A DNA stretch of 64,000 nucleotides from Corythoichthys intestinalis (lineage: Eukaryota; Chordata; Actinopteri; Syngnathiformes; Syngnathidae): the NCBI RefSeq assembly GCF_030265065.1, contig NC_080408.1, positions 42,186,501 through 42,250,500 on the forward strand. The letters run 5' to 3'. Numbering within the stretch: the stretch's first letter is position 1; every line of letters begins with the position of its first letter. This document shows positions 32,401 to 60,975 of the stretch, piece after piece. The notes under the pieces were generated by a model. It searched no databases, was not told the origin of the DNA, and saw nothing but the letters and a program-made list of their open reading frames with translations. Position numbers and translations under genes: made by a program.

Positions 32401-35400
32401 CTTTCACAAAAGGTCACCGCAAGGCATGCTGGGATTTCCAGTGTCAAATCGTGTAGTGAAATGACGCATCCCAAAACAAGTGGAAATAGCAGTGTTCAAT
32501 AAAACAGCAAGATATGAAAGCTACACAGAATACAGACAACCCCATTTTTAACATGACAGTGTTAATAATAATCCGTTGGGTCTGACAACCATTGAGTAAT
32601 GATATAAGACGACTTACTGGATTTGCATGTCCTTCAGTGGCTGAGGGACCCGGGGCCCCGCAGCGAGAAGCGGACGCTGTTGTGTGACATGGCCTGCTTT
32701 CTGCTCATCACACCACTGGCGGCAATCTCAGGTTGGCTGTGTCTGCGCGGTGCTCAGGACCACCTGCAGCTCAAGAGCAGACTGGAAGCTGTCGGCCTAA
32801 TTGCACTCACAATTGCCCTCTTCACCATCTACATCCTCTGGACACTGGTAATAAGTATTCTTAGGCGTGGTTCAGACCGCAGGCCTGGATGCACAATTCC
32901 AAGTTTTCTTCATGTATTTTTTTTTCCCCACGTGCCCGTTCAGTCTGTGTTTTTCCATTGAGCCCGTTCAAGTATCACGCATGCACACTAAATCGCAGTC
33001 CGACACACGCTGAGCAACCTGACTCGCATGCGCAGAAGCATAAAAATAAATGACTACACATGCTGCCCCTACGTTATTCTTGACCATATTTTGATTTCCA
33101 AAAAGAGGACACAAATAACAGACATCTTCGTTTACTCTTATATTCAAAGTATATGTGCATTGATTGAACGCATGCATGCACTGTGTGTGCATCACGCACA
33201 CACATACGTTCAGTTTGCACCGACTCCTGGCCATGTAGGCAATATTGAAATATTGCTCATTTGGCTCACCAAATGAAAGAAAACCAACAACAACAACAAC
33301 AGTGATGCACAGCTCCATTGCTGCTCTCCTCACACCCTCTCTCTCTTTGCTGACGTAATTGCTGCATGAATTCCGATTTGTGAGAGTTCAGACCGCCGCC
33401 ACATTTTGAAAAATGTGTCCCAGATTGGATTTTAACCACGAAAGTGACCTAGATCGGAGTTGAAATGGTCCACTTCTATGCAACGTGTCTCGTTCAGACC
33501 GTCAAATTAATGCCTCACTCGAGTTGGGATAACATGAAAAAATCGGATTTGTCATCTGATTTTTTGGGCGTGTCCGTTCAGACTGTCCTGGTCCATTAAG
33601 CCCGTTCAAGTATTACGCATACACACTAATTCGCAGTCCGACACACGCTGAGCATACTGACCCGCATGCGCAGAAGCATCAAAATATATGACAAAACATG
33701 CTGGCTGTACGTCATTCCAGGGTGATCATATTTTGATTTCCTAAGAGCGGACACAAATAAGACGTAAATCGTAGACTTTTCTATCAGTTGACGAGACAGC
33801 TCCCTCAGACATTGCACCACGGCTTCCCTTAGGGAGCCAGACAAGACAGAGCGTCGCGGCAGCTTTCACTGCAATAAACTCAAACACGCTGCGTTCTAAC
33901 ACCGGATTTAGGTGGAAAAGGGTCGGAAGTTTTAGTGCATACAAGCAGGCAGGGGTATCTCAAGATTGATTTGGCTGAGGATTCAAGGCAATTATTGTAT
34001 AAAATTGCGCCATGCATACACTTTAAAAAGTTTTGAAAAAAAATGAAATGAATGGAAAAAATTAACGTAACTTTAGCTTGAAATATTTATGTAAAACGAA
34101 TGATAACTGCCCGTTTTTTTGTTTTTAACCAATCTAGACTGTTTGACGTTCATATCTATAGAAACTGCGTGATTTACTCATTTATTTACAAGAATTTCCA
34201 ACTTAAAAAACTCTTTGTTTTGTGATGGCCACCATGTTGGATTTTGTATCTATACACGATAGCGTAACTTTACGTTCAAATATTCCGGTAATTTTCGGCC
34301 AAGTGCCTGTTTTTTGGCAAAATAATACTAGTAATTTAGACATTTCTGCGTCCATACAAAAATGGGCATTTATGTGTTTTTATTTTATGTAACAACTTAA
34401 TCTAAAAACGACTAGGGCTATAATAGCCGGCAAGTCGTGCTGAGGCAATAGTGACATCGGAATTCAATCTAAATACATTGCGATTGTGTATAGAAAAATG
34501 CAAATTTCCTTTTGTTGAGTAAAATTAAGATGATTCTGCATGCTTTCCTCGTGTATTTTCTGGTATTTAAAAAAAGTTGCTATTTCAGGAAAAAAAAATA
34601 TTTGTTAAATATTGCTGTTGGGCTTGAAAATATAGGTGATTATCTCTGCATTTGGTGATTTTTGTTTAGCATTTAGCGTAAAATCTGAGAATTTTATAGT
34701 AATTTTAAGTTTTGTTATATAAAAAAAAAAAAAAAATCCTGATATATTTTTTTTTTATGCTAAAATGTAAAGAATATAGCTCAACTTCGGAGGTTAAACA
34801 CTAGAGATTTCCAAATATCGGCGCTGATAATTGGCCCAGCCCATATTTAGAAATTTGACATCTCTTCTAATTTTCTAATCTTAAAAAAATATCTATTATC
34901 TTTTTTTTTTTTTTTTTTCTTTTAGTCCGACCGGCCGATATGAAAAAAATCAATATAAAACTGGGTTATTTCAGCTTAGATGCCTCTCTCTCCTGCATCA
35001 GTATTCACCGCGTCCTCTGATCCTACTAACTTACTTACTTTATAAAATCTCTGGAAGCAAGTTTTTATTTGCATTTACTAGAGATAATGCCGAGCCTGAG
35101 AACTCCGTGTATTTTTGTTGTATTGTATTTTCTGAGGAAAAATTTCAGAGAGCTATTTATTTAAGCCTTTATTCAAATTTATAAAAGATGTTTTTGAGTC
35201 AAGGAAATTTAGGCACTTCTGGAGCTATTATTTTCTATTTGTGTGATTCAATAAACATGCTTTAGGCATTTCAATGAAGTTTAGTGTTTGCATAATTCAA
35301 TTTTCTTACTGCAAATGTATATCGGCTCAAAAAAAGTTATCTGCCTGTCTAACTACTAATATAGTATATAGTATTGTATAAGTCTTGAAAAACCCATATT

Positions 35401-36637
35401 GGTCGATCTCTATTAAACACTTGGGCAATTTTTGTTTCCATTTCAAGCTGTGTCAGTTCCTCATTGCTTAGAATTGCACTGCTTACGAAGTAGAAATCAC
35501 AATTTTTTTTCAAATTTGTGTTTCCATTTGGTCAACAATATCATTACAGCTTTTCTCAAAATATTGTGACATAATTTTGAGGCTTATTGCCCGCCCCTAC
35601 AGGGCAACATAGCCACATTCCCATCGTTCGATCGCTGTCAGCGCATCCCAATCAAAATGAATTCGACGTCTGTTGCTGTCAGTGACATGATCATTCAAAA
35701 TTTGTGGTGTCACTGTGATGATACAAATTTAACGTCCACTAACCACCAGTGTTTTTTTTTAGTGCTTCAACGATTAATCGATTAACTCGAGTAATTCGAT
35801 CAGAAAAAAGCCTCGAAACAAATTTGAGTATTCGGTTAATTAGAGTGGCGTTGTAGTGGTTTATTTTGGAAGTGTTTGGATTTAGTTTTGTTGATTGGGT
35901 TGGAAACACTGCCCTCTAGTGGAAACCGTGAATATGACATGAAACATTTAACATGGTTGAATCCAGCTGCTTCCTGTTAAGACCAAGATAAGGAAAGTGT
36001 TTGTTTGAGCTTTTTTTTTTTTTTTTTAATGCATTCGTCATTTAGTATATAGGTATATTTAGCTGTTTTTGTGTGGGGTTATGTGTTTGAACGATTTGTT
36101 AAGAGCATTGTAAAACAACATTAGCATTTTATAACATTTAAGCTAGCGAACTTTTGCTATGCAAGTTAGCCAATTGTTCTTTTGTTGTACTTAGATCCTC
36201 ATGTATTTTTGATGGCGTTTGAAGCTAATCTCAGGTATTTTAATTTTTAAATGAAAGTGCAATTCTGCATAGTTTGAAGAAACACTGGGGAATTTTGTTA
36301 TTCGCATTTAATACTCTTTTGAAAGTACACTCTTAGCAAGCCTTTGCATCAAATGTTCGTAATCCGATTAATTGATTATTCGAACTAACTAGTTGATAGA
36401 TTAACGACTACTAAAATAATCGATAGCTGCAGCCCTTGTGATTTTACTTTACCGATGACATTTTTCCGTCTTGTTTTCCAGGTTTCATTTCGATACCATT
36501 GCCAGCTGTACTCAGAGTGGAGGAGGACCAATCAGAAAGTGCGCCTGCTCATGCCTGACATGAAAAGCTCACTCACCTCCCAAAGTTCTGTGCCGACCAA
36601 GTCGACGAAGAAAATGACTGATGAGACCATCGTATGA
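26221..36637 (+). CDS. marchf2: E3 ubiquitin ligase MARCH2, complete, 4 coding exons
   Basis: MARCHF2 is a two-pass membrane RING-CH ligase of endosomes and ER-Golgi that ubiquitinates membrane cargo and interacts with syntaxin 6 and PDZ proteins. Joining 26221-26408, 26533-26728, 32638-32847 and 36482-36637 gives 750 nt, 249 residues, all junctions GT/AG and in phase. The RING-CH finger is C68, C71, C84, C86, H94, C97, C110, C113 ([33 protein letters not shown]). Two membrane segments lie at about 145-165 ([19 protein letters not shown]) and 178-198 ([19 protein letters not shown]). The C-terminus ends DETIV, a class I PDZ ligand like the human ETPV. N-terminus [10 protein letters not shown] is the MARCH2 signature. 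Intron 2 (5.9 kb) holds a Tc1/Kolobok nest; intron 3 holds hAT-like repeats. Confidence 0.97.
26533..26728 (+). CDS. marchf2: marchf2 coding exon 2 (RING-CH)
   Basis: Encodes the complete RING-CH finger and the [12 protein letters not shown] linker. Acceptor CCTCAG, donor GTCAGA. Confidence 0.97.
26935..26998. repeat. hAT-like terminus fragment
   Basis: GGGCTGAACGATATTTGAAAA is a common teleost hAT-type end. Only about 60 bp precede the TIR of the Tc1-like element, so it was cut by that insertion. Confidence 0.4.
27450..27925 (+). pseudogene. Tc1 transposase C-terminal half (element B)
   Basis: Encodes a GGGS-to-C-terminus segment: [39 protein letters not shown] and [17 protein letters not shown]. 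The second D (QDND) and the third catalytic E (in NPIENLW) of the DDE triad are visible; the DNA-binding half is absent. Confidence 0.75.
28113..28361 (+). pseudogene. First exon of a P2X7-C-terminus-like gene in the Kolobok-like element
   Basis: Starts [20 protein letters not shown], continues acidic ([16 protein letters not shown]), and after an interrupted stretch shows [20 protein letters not shown] followed by a donor GTAAGA at 28360. The order acidic stretch, PYM..EPEA and W-rich block resembles fish proteins annotated by similarity to the cytoplasmic C-terminal domain of P2X7. The following Cys-rich exon was not located. Tentative. Confidence 0.35.
29808..30050 (-). pseudogene. THAP-type zinc finger exon
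   Basis: On the minus strand the frame reads [20 protein letters not shown], then [20 protein letters not shown] and [12 protein letters not shown]. This has the C-x4-C, the conserved W, the F-x-P and the C-x2-H (CCKH) of a THAP DNA-binding domain. No start Met precedes it in frame at the usual distance, so an upstream exon or decay is likely. Confidence 0.65.
30565..31140 (-). pseudogene. Tc1 transposase N-terminal and middle part (element A)
   Basis: Minus strand. Helix-turn-helix region ([19 protein letters not shown]), [20 protein letters not shown] and a first catalytic block [12 protein letters not shown], then [14 protein letters not shown]. Several frame breaks; the C-terminal part lies at 27207-27449. 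Confidence 0.7.
31400..32637. other. marchf2 intron 2 remainder, weak internal duplication
   Basis: Two diverged stretches about 270 bp apart (about 31500-31690 and 31780-31970) share words such as GACAAAACTT and CTCCTGATTGGCT. No gene found. The function is unknown. Confidence 0.35.
32638..32847 (+). CDS. marchf2: marchf2 coding exon 3 (two membrane segments)
   Basis: 210 nt from [18 protein letters not shown] to YILWTL, phase 0 at both borders. Acceptor CCTTCAG, donor GTAATA. Confidence 0.97.
32861..33960. mobile_element. Non-autonomous hAT-like element, copy S2, with internal duplication
   Basis: Begins TTAGGCGTGGTTCAGACCGC and shares inner sequence, inverted, with copy S1 at 325-1142. 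A segment of about 170 bp starting AGCCCGTTCAAGTAT occurs twice in direct order (about 32957-33130 and 33597-33770). The right end is uncertain. It starts 13 bp after the marchf2 exon 3 donor. Confidence 0.45.
33961..35760. other. AT-rich marchf2 intron 3 sequence
   Basis: Poly-A/T runs and one fragment of the GACGTC-type dispersed repeat near 35631-35690. No coding region seen. Confidence 0.5.
35761..36437. mobile_element. Non-autonomous hAT-like element near marchf2 exon 4
   Basis: The left end reads AGTGCTTCAACGATTAATCG and the right end, on minus, AGGGCTGCAGCTATCGATTA. This is the abundant AGGGCTGCAACGATTAATCG teleost family. It ends about 45 bp before exon 4, so the branch-point region of intron 3 is at its edge. 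Confidence 0.6.
36482..36637 (+). CDS. marchf2: marchf2 coding exon 4 (last)
   Basis: 156 nt from [20 protein letters not shown] to the stop after DETIV. Acceptor TTTTCCAG. Confidence 0.97.
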   Translation, partial: VSFRYHCQLYSEWRRTNQKVRLLMPDMKSSLTSQSSVPTKSTKKMTDETIV

Positions 36638-37920
36638 GTGTGGCTTGGCGGCCAAGGGAATATTTAAATGAAGCCAGCCTAAGCACTCGCAAAAAACAAA
36701 CAAAAAAACCCCACAAAAAAATCATTAACGAACCTTTGCACTTCATATGGACCATTTGGATTGGGGAGGACTACTTTCTCCCGATTTTGTCTTTGTATTG
36801 AAGCACTTGATGTTAACTACTACAGTATTGGCTGGCCACAAATGTGGTTTTTGGATGAACTCATGCCTGAGTCACAATGGATTGGAAAACGTCTTGTCTG
36901 GACCGCTGGTGCTGAAACGTCAACGTCTGGGGGGAAAAAAACCGAGATGAACTAACCAGCCCGGCCTTAAGTCTGACAAAGGTATGAAATACTAAGACAC
37001 AAGCTAATGTAGCAGGATATAACTGACAGCATGCTACAACAGTATAATATGAACTTTCACTACCTATAATTCCCCACACGCACCTTCACAATGTATTTAG
37101 CCGTTTTCAAATGAGGGGCAACCTTATCTGGGCATGACCTGGATTATTAATTTCAGTCTGCTGAGTTTTAAACTGTAAGTGGATAACCTATGCCCTCTAT
37201 TACACACACTTGCAGAATGAGTGATTCGTCTCTCAAATTGTATTTATAGTCCCCAATTGAACCTTTGTGTTCCAGTATGTGTTCATTCTTGCTATGTATT
37301 TAACGAAAAAACTGGGACAGTAAAGCCTTTACCACTTGAATGTTGCCAATTGGTAAGTTAAGGAGGACTGACGTAATCATTATTTCACATTTTTGCAAGT
37401 GCAAATAGTATTTCTGAATTTTGAGAGACAATTAGCGCCACCTATTGCATTTTGTGCAATCCAACATCCTTATTTTGCAGCTTTAAACATCTGCTTTAGA
37501 GTACATTTATTTGAATCACTTCATTTTCATTTGTGTGGTTATCCTCACGTTAGATGTTTTGTACCAAATTGTGATCACAATCACCTGTAATCATATTTTT
37601 TCAGTTTTTTTCCCCATTTGACTAATACTAATCTCATCACTTGTTATAAAGTTCCCATCACTACATTTTATTTTGCACATTACAATCCTTTATGGCCAGA
37701 CATGTTTGTGGTCTGCAGTGATGTGCAAGCAAGTTAGATTATCTTTCAAAATAATGGCTTTTTATGCTTCTACATTTTTACTGTCCATTTTTTCCAATAT
37801 GGGGGTTGAAACAAGTATTTGTGAATATTCTTGTCAGAGGGAAACTGTTTTACACCAATTAGTCGACCCTAGTATGAGATGTGAACTCCACACATTCAAT
37901 AAATGTGAACCGGCACAGCA
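36638..37920 (+). other. marchf2: marchf2 3' untranslated region
   Basis: About 1.27 kb of non-coding sequence leads to an AATAAA at 37898-37903. The end is inferred from that signal; earlier signals were not evaluated against transcripts. Confidence 0.5.
37898..37903 (+). terminator. marchf2: marchf2 poly(A) signal AATAAA
   Basis: Canonical hexamer in CATTCAATAAATGTG, the best signal downstream of the marchf2 stop codon. Confidence 0.5.
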
Positions 37921-38713
37921 AAATGAGTCATAGTGAGAGATTTTTTAAAAGTGAGCATTTTGTTATAATCATGACAAGAACAATCTCTATTTTCCAAAGA
38001 CATATCAAGCATACAATTGCTGAGAAATTGCGATTTGAAGTTGGGTAGTCCGTGTTTCTTGAAATTTCCGGAATGAGGAGAAAAAACAAGACTCTCAAAA
38101 CTTTTTGACCACAGTTCACTTATCTATAGCAAGCAGTATGTTAATGAGGCAGGAATCAGGCCATACTGAAGAACAATTTATTGTATGATTCAGCCATAAA
38201 ATAATAACTTGAATGTATTTAATTATACTTTTAAAATCATTCAGAAACAGTGCCATTGAACCTAAACAACTGAGATTTCTTGAGTAATAGAAACCTGAAC
38301 CGCTTTACGTCCTTTATCAAGTATGTTTATACTAGTTCACTCCACAAATTGCAAACCGACACGATTCAGATTGTCGGCAATTTGTGTCATTCAAAGACAT
38401 TTTTTCATGTCTTTTTTTTAACCTTGAGAATCCATACAAAGTGTTTCGAAAAAGTCACATAGCATGTTTTCCAACCTTAGACTCGGTATCCCTCAATGCA
38501 CTGACACATGAAAATAGACCAATAAGAAGCCATTATACAGTGGTACCTCTACATACGAAGTTCATTCATTCCAGGACCTTGTTTGTACGTCGAAATGGTC
38601 ATATGTCAAGCAAGATTTTCCCATTAGAGTACATTATAATCCCATTGATTCGGTCGACAGCCTGAAAACCTACACTAAATCCTTAATAAATGCTGCTGGT
38701 ACTATTGTAAATT

Positions 38714-40276
38714 CACCCCTTTGCAAAAAGTATGGAATCACCAGTCTCGGACGAGCACTCACTCAGGCATTTTATCATGTAGAACAAACTCCGATAAAGA
38801 GCTTGAGAAAAATAATGAATTGATTCAAAAGTGCAACTCTTAAGCATTCAGAAACACTAAAAGAAATGAATAAAAAACACTGTGGTGGTCAGTAAATTTT
38901 ACTTTTATAGAGCAAGTGCAGGGAAATATATATGGAATCTCTCCATTCTGAGGAAAAAAATATGGAATCGTGAGAAACAAACAAAGAAATAACAATTTTT
39001 TAAAAATCTGTTGTATTTAGTAGCACCACCTCTGGCTTTTATGACAGCTTGCAGTCTCTGAGGCATGGACCTGATGAGTATTCTTCATCAATTTGGTGCT
39101 AACTCTCGTTGATTGCAGTTGCCAGATTATCCTTGCAGGTCGGAGCCTTGCTGTGGACCATTTTTTTCCATTTCTACCACAGGTTTTCAATAGGGTTGAG
39201 ATCTGGGCTATTTGCAGGCCATGACATTGACTGGATGAGTCTTTCTACAAAGAATGCCTTAACAGTTTTAGCATATTCTCAATTTTAACATTTTCAATTG
39301 AAGGGATAAGAAGGATAAGAAAGCTGTCTAAAATTTCAATGTAAACTTGTGCATTTATTGAAGATTTAACCACAGCCATCTCCCCAGTGCCTTTGCCTGA
39401 CATGCAGCCCATTATAATCAAGGACTAAGGTAGTTTTGTTTTCTTCAGGCAGTCAAGAGTCAAAAATATGCATTGGACAAGGTGATGATGCTGGAACTTT
39501 TGTTTGGTGCTATTCCAGTGAGATTTACAAAGATGACTGCCTGAAGAAAACATCAAAATTCCCTCAGTCGTTGATGATATGGGGCTGCATGGCAGGCAAA
39601 GGCACTGGGGAGATGGCTGTGGTTAAATCTTCAATTTTAGTTTAGTTTACATTGAAATTTTAGACAAATTTATTATCCCTTCAATTGAAAATGTCATTTT
39701 CCAAGATGACAATGCATTATGCCACAGAGCTAAAAACTCTTAAAGCATTCGTTGGAGAAAGACTCATCCAGTCAATGTCATGGCCTGCTAATAGCCAAGA
39801 TCTCAACTCTATTGAAAACCTGCAGTGGAAATTGAAAAAAATGGTCCACAGCAAGGCTCCGCCCTGCAAAGATGATCTGGCAACTGCAATCAAAGAGAGT
39901 TGGCACCAAATTGATAAAGAATACTCATCAAGTCCATGCCTCAGAGACTGCAAGCTGTCATAAAAGCCAGGGGTGGTGCTACTAAATACTAGAGATGTGT
40001 TTTGATGGTTATTTCTTTGTTTCTCATGATTCCAATTTTTTTTCCTCAGAATGGAGTGATTCTATACAGATATTTCCCTGTACTTGCTCTTTATTTACTG
40101 ACCACCACAATGTTTATTTATTTATTTATTTTAGTCTTTCTAATTGCTAAAGAGTTGCACTTTTGAACTAATACATTATTTTTTCAAGCTTTTTATCAGT
40201 TTGTTCTACATGATAAAATGTCTGAGTGAGTGCTCGTCCGAGACTAGTCATTCCATACTTTTTTCCAGGGGTTGTA
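38714..40276. mobile_element. Fold-back Tc1/mariner element with transposase 3' end on both arms
   Basis: The two halves, about 38714-39410 and 39580-40276, are inverted copies: the termini share GTCTCGGACGAGCACTC and AAAAGTATGGAAT, and transposase C-terminal sequence appears reversed at 39005-39250 and forward at 39690-39965. The spacer is about 170 bp. The 5' half of the transposase is gone, so the element is an inverted duplication of a 3' half. Confidence 0.65.
39436..39963 (+). pseudogene. Tc1/mariner transposase C-terminal remnant (right arm)
   Basis: Encodes pieces SLMIWGCMAGKGTGEMAVV, RLIQSMSWPANSQDLNSIEN and LATAIKESWHQIDKEY, matching the D-to-C-terminal part of Tc1-type transposases. 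The frame is broken between 39645 and 39685. Confidence 0.65.
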
Positions 40277-40964
40277 ACAATTGCACATAGCAAAACAAAA
40301 AAACTATGAAGAACATTCGAAATAATAAAAATAATACCTGTAATAATGTAACGAATGGAGTTCTAATATGGTGGATATGTTTTAGTGGAGTGTACCTGAA
40401 TGCACTGCAATGCTGACTTAACAGAGTGAGGAAGGGAGGACTTTTTACTTTCATTTTGTTCGGCTGGGGCGCACAATTGACATGTTGTGTTGCACAAGTT
40501 TGTAGATAAATGATTAAAAACCTGATGAAGCTGGCGATTTTTTGGGGGGGCGATTTTACCACACAATTATAATTGTCACCTTAACTTATAAAAGACCAGC
40601 AAACTGAGGTCGGAGGAGGACCGTCGAGATTCTAGACATTCTACGGCCGAACGTACCGTCAAGTCAGTTTACGTACGCGCCCACCATGCTTATATTTTTG
40701 TATCATGTCCATCTTAATGTCAATGGTATGCCTTACCTTTTTACTGTTTTCGCCACCTTATCTAACATTCTTGGATTGGAACATTCTTGATTTCTCTCAG
40801 AAGATAATCCGCTGTGCTTCAGTCTTGCGGGAAAACTGTGGCGCTGTCATAAATCGTCGTATTTCGAGCATTTCGTCGGTTGTAGAAACAAATGGTGAAT
40901 CAAATTTCACGTCGGATGTCGAAGAGATTGTGTGTCGAAGCGATCGTATGTCAAGGTACCACTG

Positions 40965-41730
40965 TATTTGGCAATTGATCAATCAGAGTTGTCATCTTCA
41001 GTCAGAACCTAGCTACGCTTAAAATTCCTTAGGTCCTCCCTGCATACTTTTGGCCCAAGATGACCTCGAAGTATATGAAATTGTACTGTTTTTAAGAAAT
41101 GCCTGGTGGCCCGCCAGGCTTATTAAAGCACTGGGAGAAACCCTGCGCCTTTGTGGAGCACCTTTTAAAAGATGCGATTCTCGAACACTTGACAATTACT
41201 ATTGCAAGATAATGGAAATCTTGACTAGATTAGAATTGTTTATAGGATGTAATGAGGAAACACCAATATTTAAAAAAAAAAAAAAAAAAAAAAAATCACC
41301 TAGCCGAGCCTCACATTGCTTTTTAACTCGGAATCTTTCGGCAAAGTTTGACTCATTTTGCTATCCCAGTACACAAATGTGCAGGAAACGTTCATACAAT
41401 CGGGACCTCAAAAATAATAGAAAGGAATGGCTGATTGAGCTACGTTTTTAAAGCACCCTTCATTAATTGAACTAATAAGTAGAAATTTCCTTTTTCAAAG
41501 TTGTTTTAATTCAAATATGGAACTGTTGCTGCTTGCAGGTATTCTGTAAAATGTAACGGGAATATTTTAAGCCAGTAGTACTTCAAAAATTGAATATTTT
41601 GTGTCACCTTATTTCTCGGTGCATCCCTGGAAAGCTGGTTTATTGTGCAATAAAACTTGAGGGACTCCCAGACTCTTTCCTACCCGTTTGGTTGCTGCTA
41701 TTGTCTTGTGTTCCTATTGTGGTTGACATT
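40965..41730. other. Intergenic DNA between marchf2 and rab11b
   Basis: Contains a GGTGGCCCGCCAGGCTT stretch typical of a dispersed teleost repeat (about 41050-41160) and a poly-A run at 41270-41295. No gene recognised. Confidence 0.4.
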
Positions 41731-41732
41731 AC

Positions 41733-41820
41733 AGTGCCAATGATGGGGATAGTCGTCCAATCTATTTGAACTAGGAGAGGCAGGCAGCAAATGACTGCTG
41801 CCAATCACCCAGTTCAAATT
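41733..41820. repeat. Dispersed fold-back repeat (GACGTCCAATCC family)
   Basis: Carries AGTCGTCCAATCTATTTGAA and the inverted CCCAGTTCAAATT words. Confidence 0.45.
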
Positions 41821-41915
41821 AAAAATTGGGGGGAAAATCACTTTCAATATGTGGATCTATTTTGTATCACTTTGGCAGTTTTAAAGACCAGCCTAAGCCA
41901 CATAATATTGTAAAA

Positions 41916-41921
41916 TTTATT
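41916..41921 (-). terminator. rab11b: Candidate rab11b poly(A) signal
   Basis: TTTATT on plus gives AATAAA on minus, 434 nt after the rab11b stop codon. This predicts a 3' UTR of about 450 nt. Confidence 0.4.
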
Positions 41922-42354
41922 TTCATGTCATTAATATAATGTATGTGAGCAGACACGCTATCAAAATAAAAACGAAAGCAATATATTTTACAGGAAGAAA
42001 GCATCAGCAGCATCACTACTACTTTTGAGATGACTTGAACAAGTAGAAGTGGGATGCAAAAAATGGAAAGCTGGTACTACTGAAACATCTACCAGAGACA
42101 GACTTCAATCAGGGTGAAAGTCACACCTGTGTGGTACCAGCAGTCCAGTTTTTGCTCTAGAATGTACTGTAGCAGGCTGAAAGTGGGTCAGATTACACCT
42201 TAAAAATCAATTCCTTCTGTGGGATCATGAACCGGTTTCCTGGATCTACTGTAAATTACGCCGATTTCAGACTATGTTGCAGCCCGGGAAGACGGAAGCA
42301 TGCCAGCACTGGATCCCAAACGACAATCCTCCCTAAAAGTGGCTCTGGCCGCCA

Positions 42355-59050
<16,696 letters not shown>

Positions 59051-59051
59051 T

Positions 59052-60066
59052 TATAGATGTCCCGATTGATCGGCATGATTGGGTCCGATCACGTCATTTT
59101 CAAAGTATCGGAATTGGCAAAAAAATATCGGACATGCCTTTTTTTAATATATATATTTTTTTAATTAAATCGTTTTCTAATTGTATTTAATGTTACAGAC
59201 AAAATGTTTAACACTCATCCAGAGGCTTTAGTTTTGGCTTAAAGTAGGGTTATCAAATTTATTGCGTTAACGGCGGTAATTATTATTATTATTATTTTTT
59301 TTATTAATCACATTTTTAACGCATGCGCTGCACGACCCACTCACGCATTGTCGCATTCAATCTATAATGGCGCCGTTTTACCTATATGTAGAGCTAAAAG
59401 GCAGCGTAAAATGAGTAGAGTGAATTTTGGCAGCCTTTGGAGCCTGTTTTTAATTGGCTAAAGCCTTACAATCCCTCTCTCAATAATTTGAAATATCGTG
59501 GGAATCAATGTGGGGAAGAAAGGTAGTAGTTGATCTTTTCCTTAACACCCTATGTTATTTCCCAACGCAGAGAAGATATATCAATTGGTGCCACTACGCA
59601 CAGTCATGGTTGCACTTCCCATCATGCATTTGGGCAGAACAGTTAAATGGCTACAGTATCATTTACTGAAAGATCAACAAATACACTAGATGGCAATACT
59701 TAGTCACAATACACAAAGTCACATTTATCCTTTAAGAATTACAAGTCTTTCTATCCGTGGATCCCTCTCACAGAAAGAATGTTAATAATGTAAATGCCAT
59801 CTTGAGGATTTATTGTCATAATAAACAAATACAGTACTTATGTACTGTATGTTGAATTTATATATTCGTCCGAGTTTTATTCATTTTTTTCTTAATGCAT
59901 TGCCAAAATGTATATGATCGGTAAAAATTATCGGGAATGATTGGAATTGAATCGGGAGCAAAAAAAAAGCAATCGGATCGGGAAATATCGGGATCGGCAG
60001 ATACTCAAACTAAAACGATCGGATCGGGAGCAAAAGGAGCAAAAAAACATGATCGGAACAACCCTA
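59052..60066. mobile_element. Non-autonomous hAT element beside rab11b exon 2, exact 8-bp duplication
   Basis: Left TATAGATGTCCCGATTGATC and right ATGATCGGAACAACCCTA, flanked by TAAAATAT at 59044-59051 and 60067-60074. Many CGATCGG/ATCGGGA words occur near both ends. It starts 32 bp upstream of the exon 2 acceptor. Confidence 0.8.
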
Positions 60067-60074
60067 TAAAATAT

Positions 60075-60788
60075 GAACTCTTACAGTGCCGTTGATGATA
60101 ACAGACATCAAAAGGTTACGCCAATAAAAATAATATCAAAGCTGTTTCAATTATTAAATGAATTGACTAATTGACACCTAATTGGTTACAAAATGAATCT
60201 GAAACTTATTTTTGATAGTCGATTATTCATATAAAGACATTTCTTGACCTCTAAATAGTCCAAATCCTCTTTATTGAGAATCGTCATGGTAAATATTCTT
60301 TTTTTTTTTTTTTATATACTTTTTTAGATAATAAAAAAAGGGGGGGAAATCAGTAAAAAAAAATCCTTTATCTTCAATTGACTTTTTAAAAAATATTTTA
60401 TTCTAAATACAAAAAAATAGAAACACTTTAACACTTTATAGGAAAAGTGATTATTTTTGATAATAAAAAAAAAAAAAAGTAACCCTATAAAGACCTGGCG
60501 TCAACATACTTGGACATCACATTTTGTGTCATGTATGCCACAATATTAACATTTGCTATACATATGTAGCCTACATGATGCAAAACATGATGCCCACGTA
60601 TATGGACTCAATAATAATTATATTATTGTTTTATTAATAATCATTCATGTATTTCTAAAATATTTTTCTATGTTTTCATGAAAAAAAAAAACTTCTAATT
60701 TCATAAAATATGAATAAAACCGAAATACACTCTGTTTGTAGCCCCCAATAACACTCTAAAATTTGGGGGCCAGTTGGTTTCATAGTAT
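60075..60788. other. AT-rich intron/intergenic DNA, nothing recognised
   Basis: Poly-A/T runs only; no gene or element end identified. Confidence 0.5.
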
Positions 60789-60975
60789 TTAACTCATTGC
60801 CTGCCATAGACATGCAATTAATTCAAACTGGGAGGACTGGCTGTGAATGCTAATCTTTCAGTGCCATTGACGGCGCTAGACGTCCAATCCATTTTGACTG
60901 GGACGGCTGAAAGCAATCATTGTCTTCAGTAAAAATAGATTGGATGTTTAACAGCGTTAATAACAGCCAGAGAGT
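60789..60975. repeat. Dispersed fold-back repeat (GACGTCCAATCC family), extended copy
   Basis: TTGACGGCGCTAGACGTCCA and CCATTTTGACTGGGACGG, with inverted AATAGATTGGATGTTT words at the right. Confidence 0.6.

Larger units (their letters stand above)
38538..40964. mobile_element. Tigger/pogo-like element with TA duplication
   Basis: Inverted ends CAGTGGTACCTCTACATACG (left) and, on minus from the right, CAGTGGTACCTTGACATACG, flanked by TA on both sides. No transposase is visible. A fold-back Tc1/mariner element occupies 38714-40276. Confidence 0.65.
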
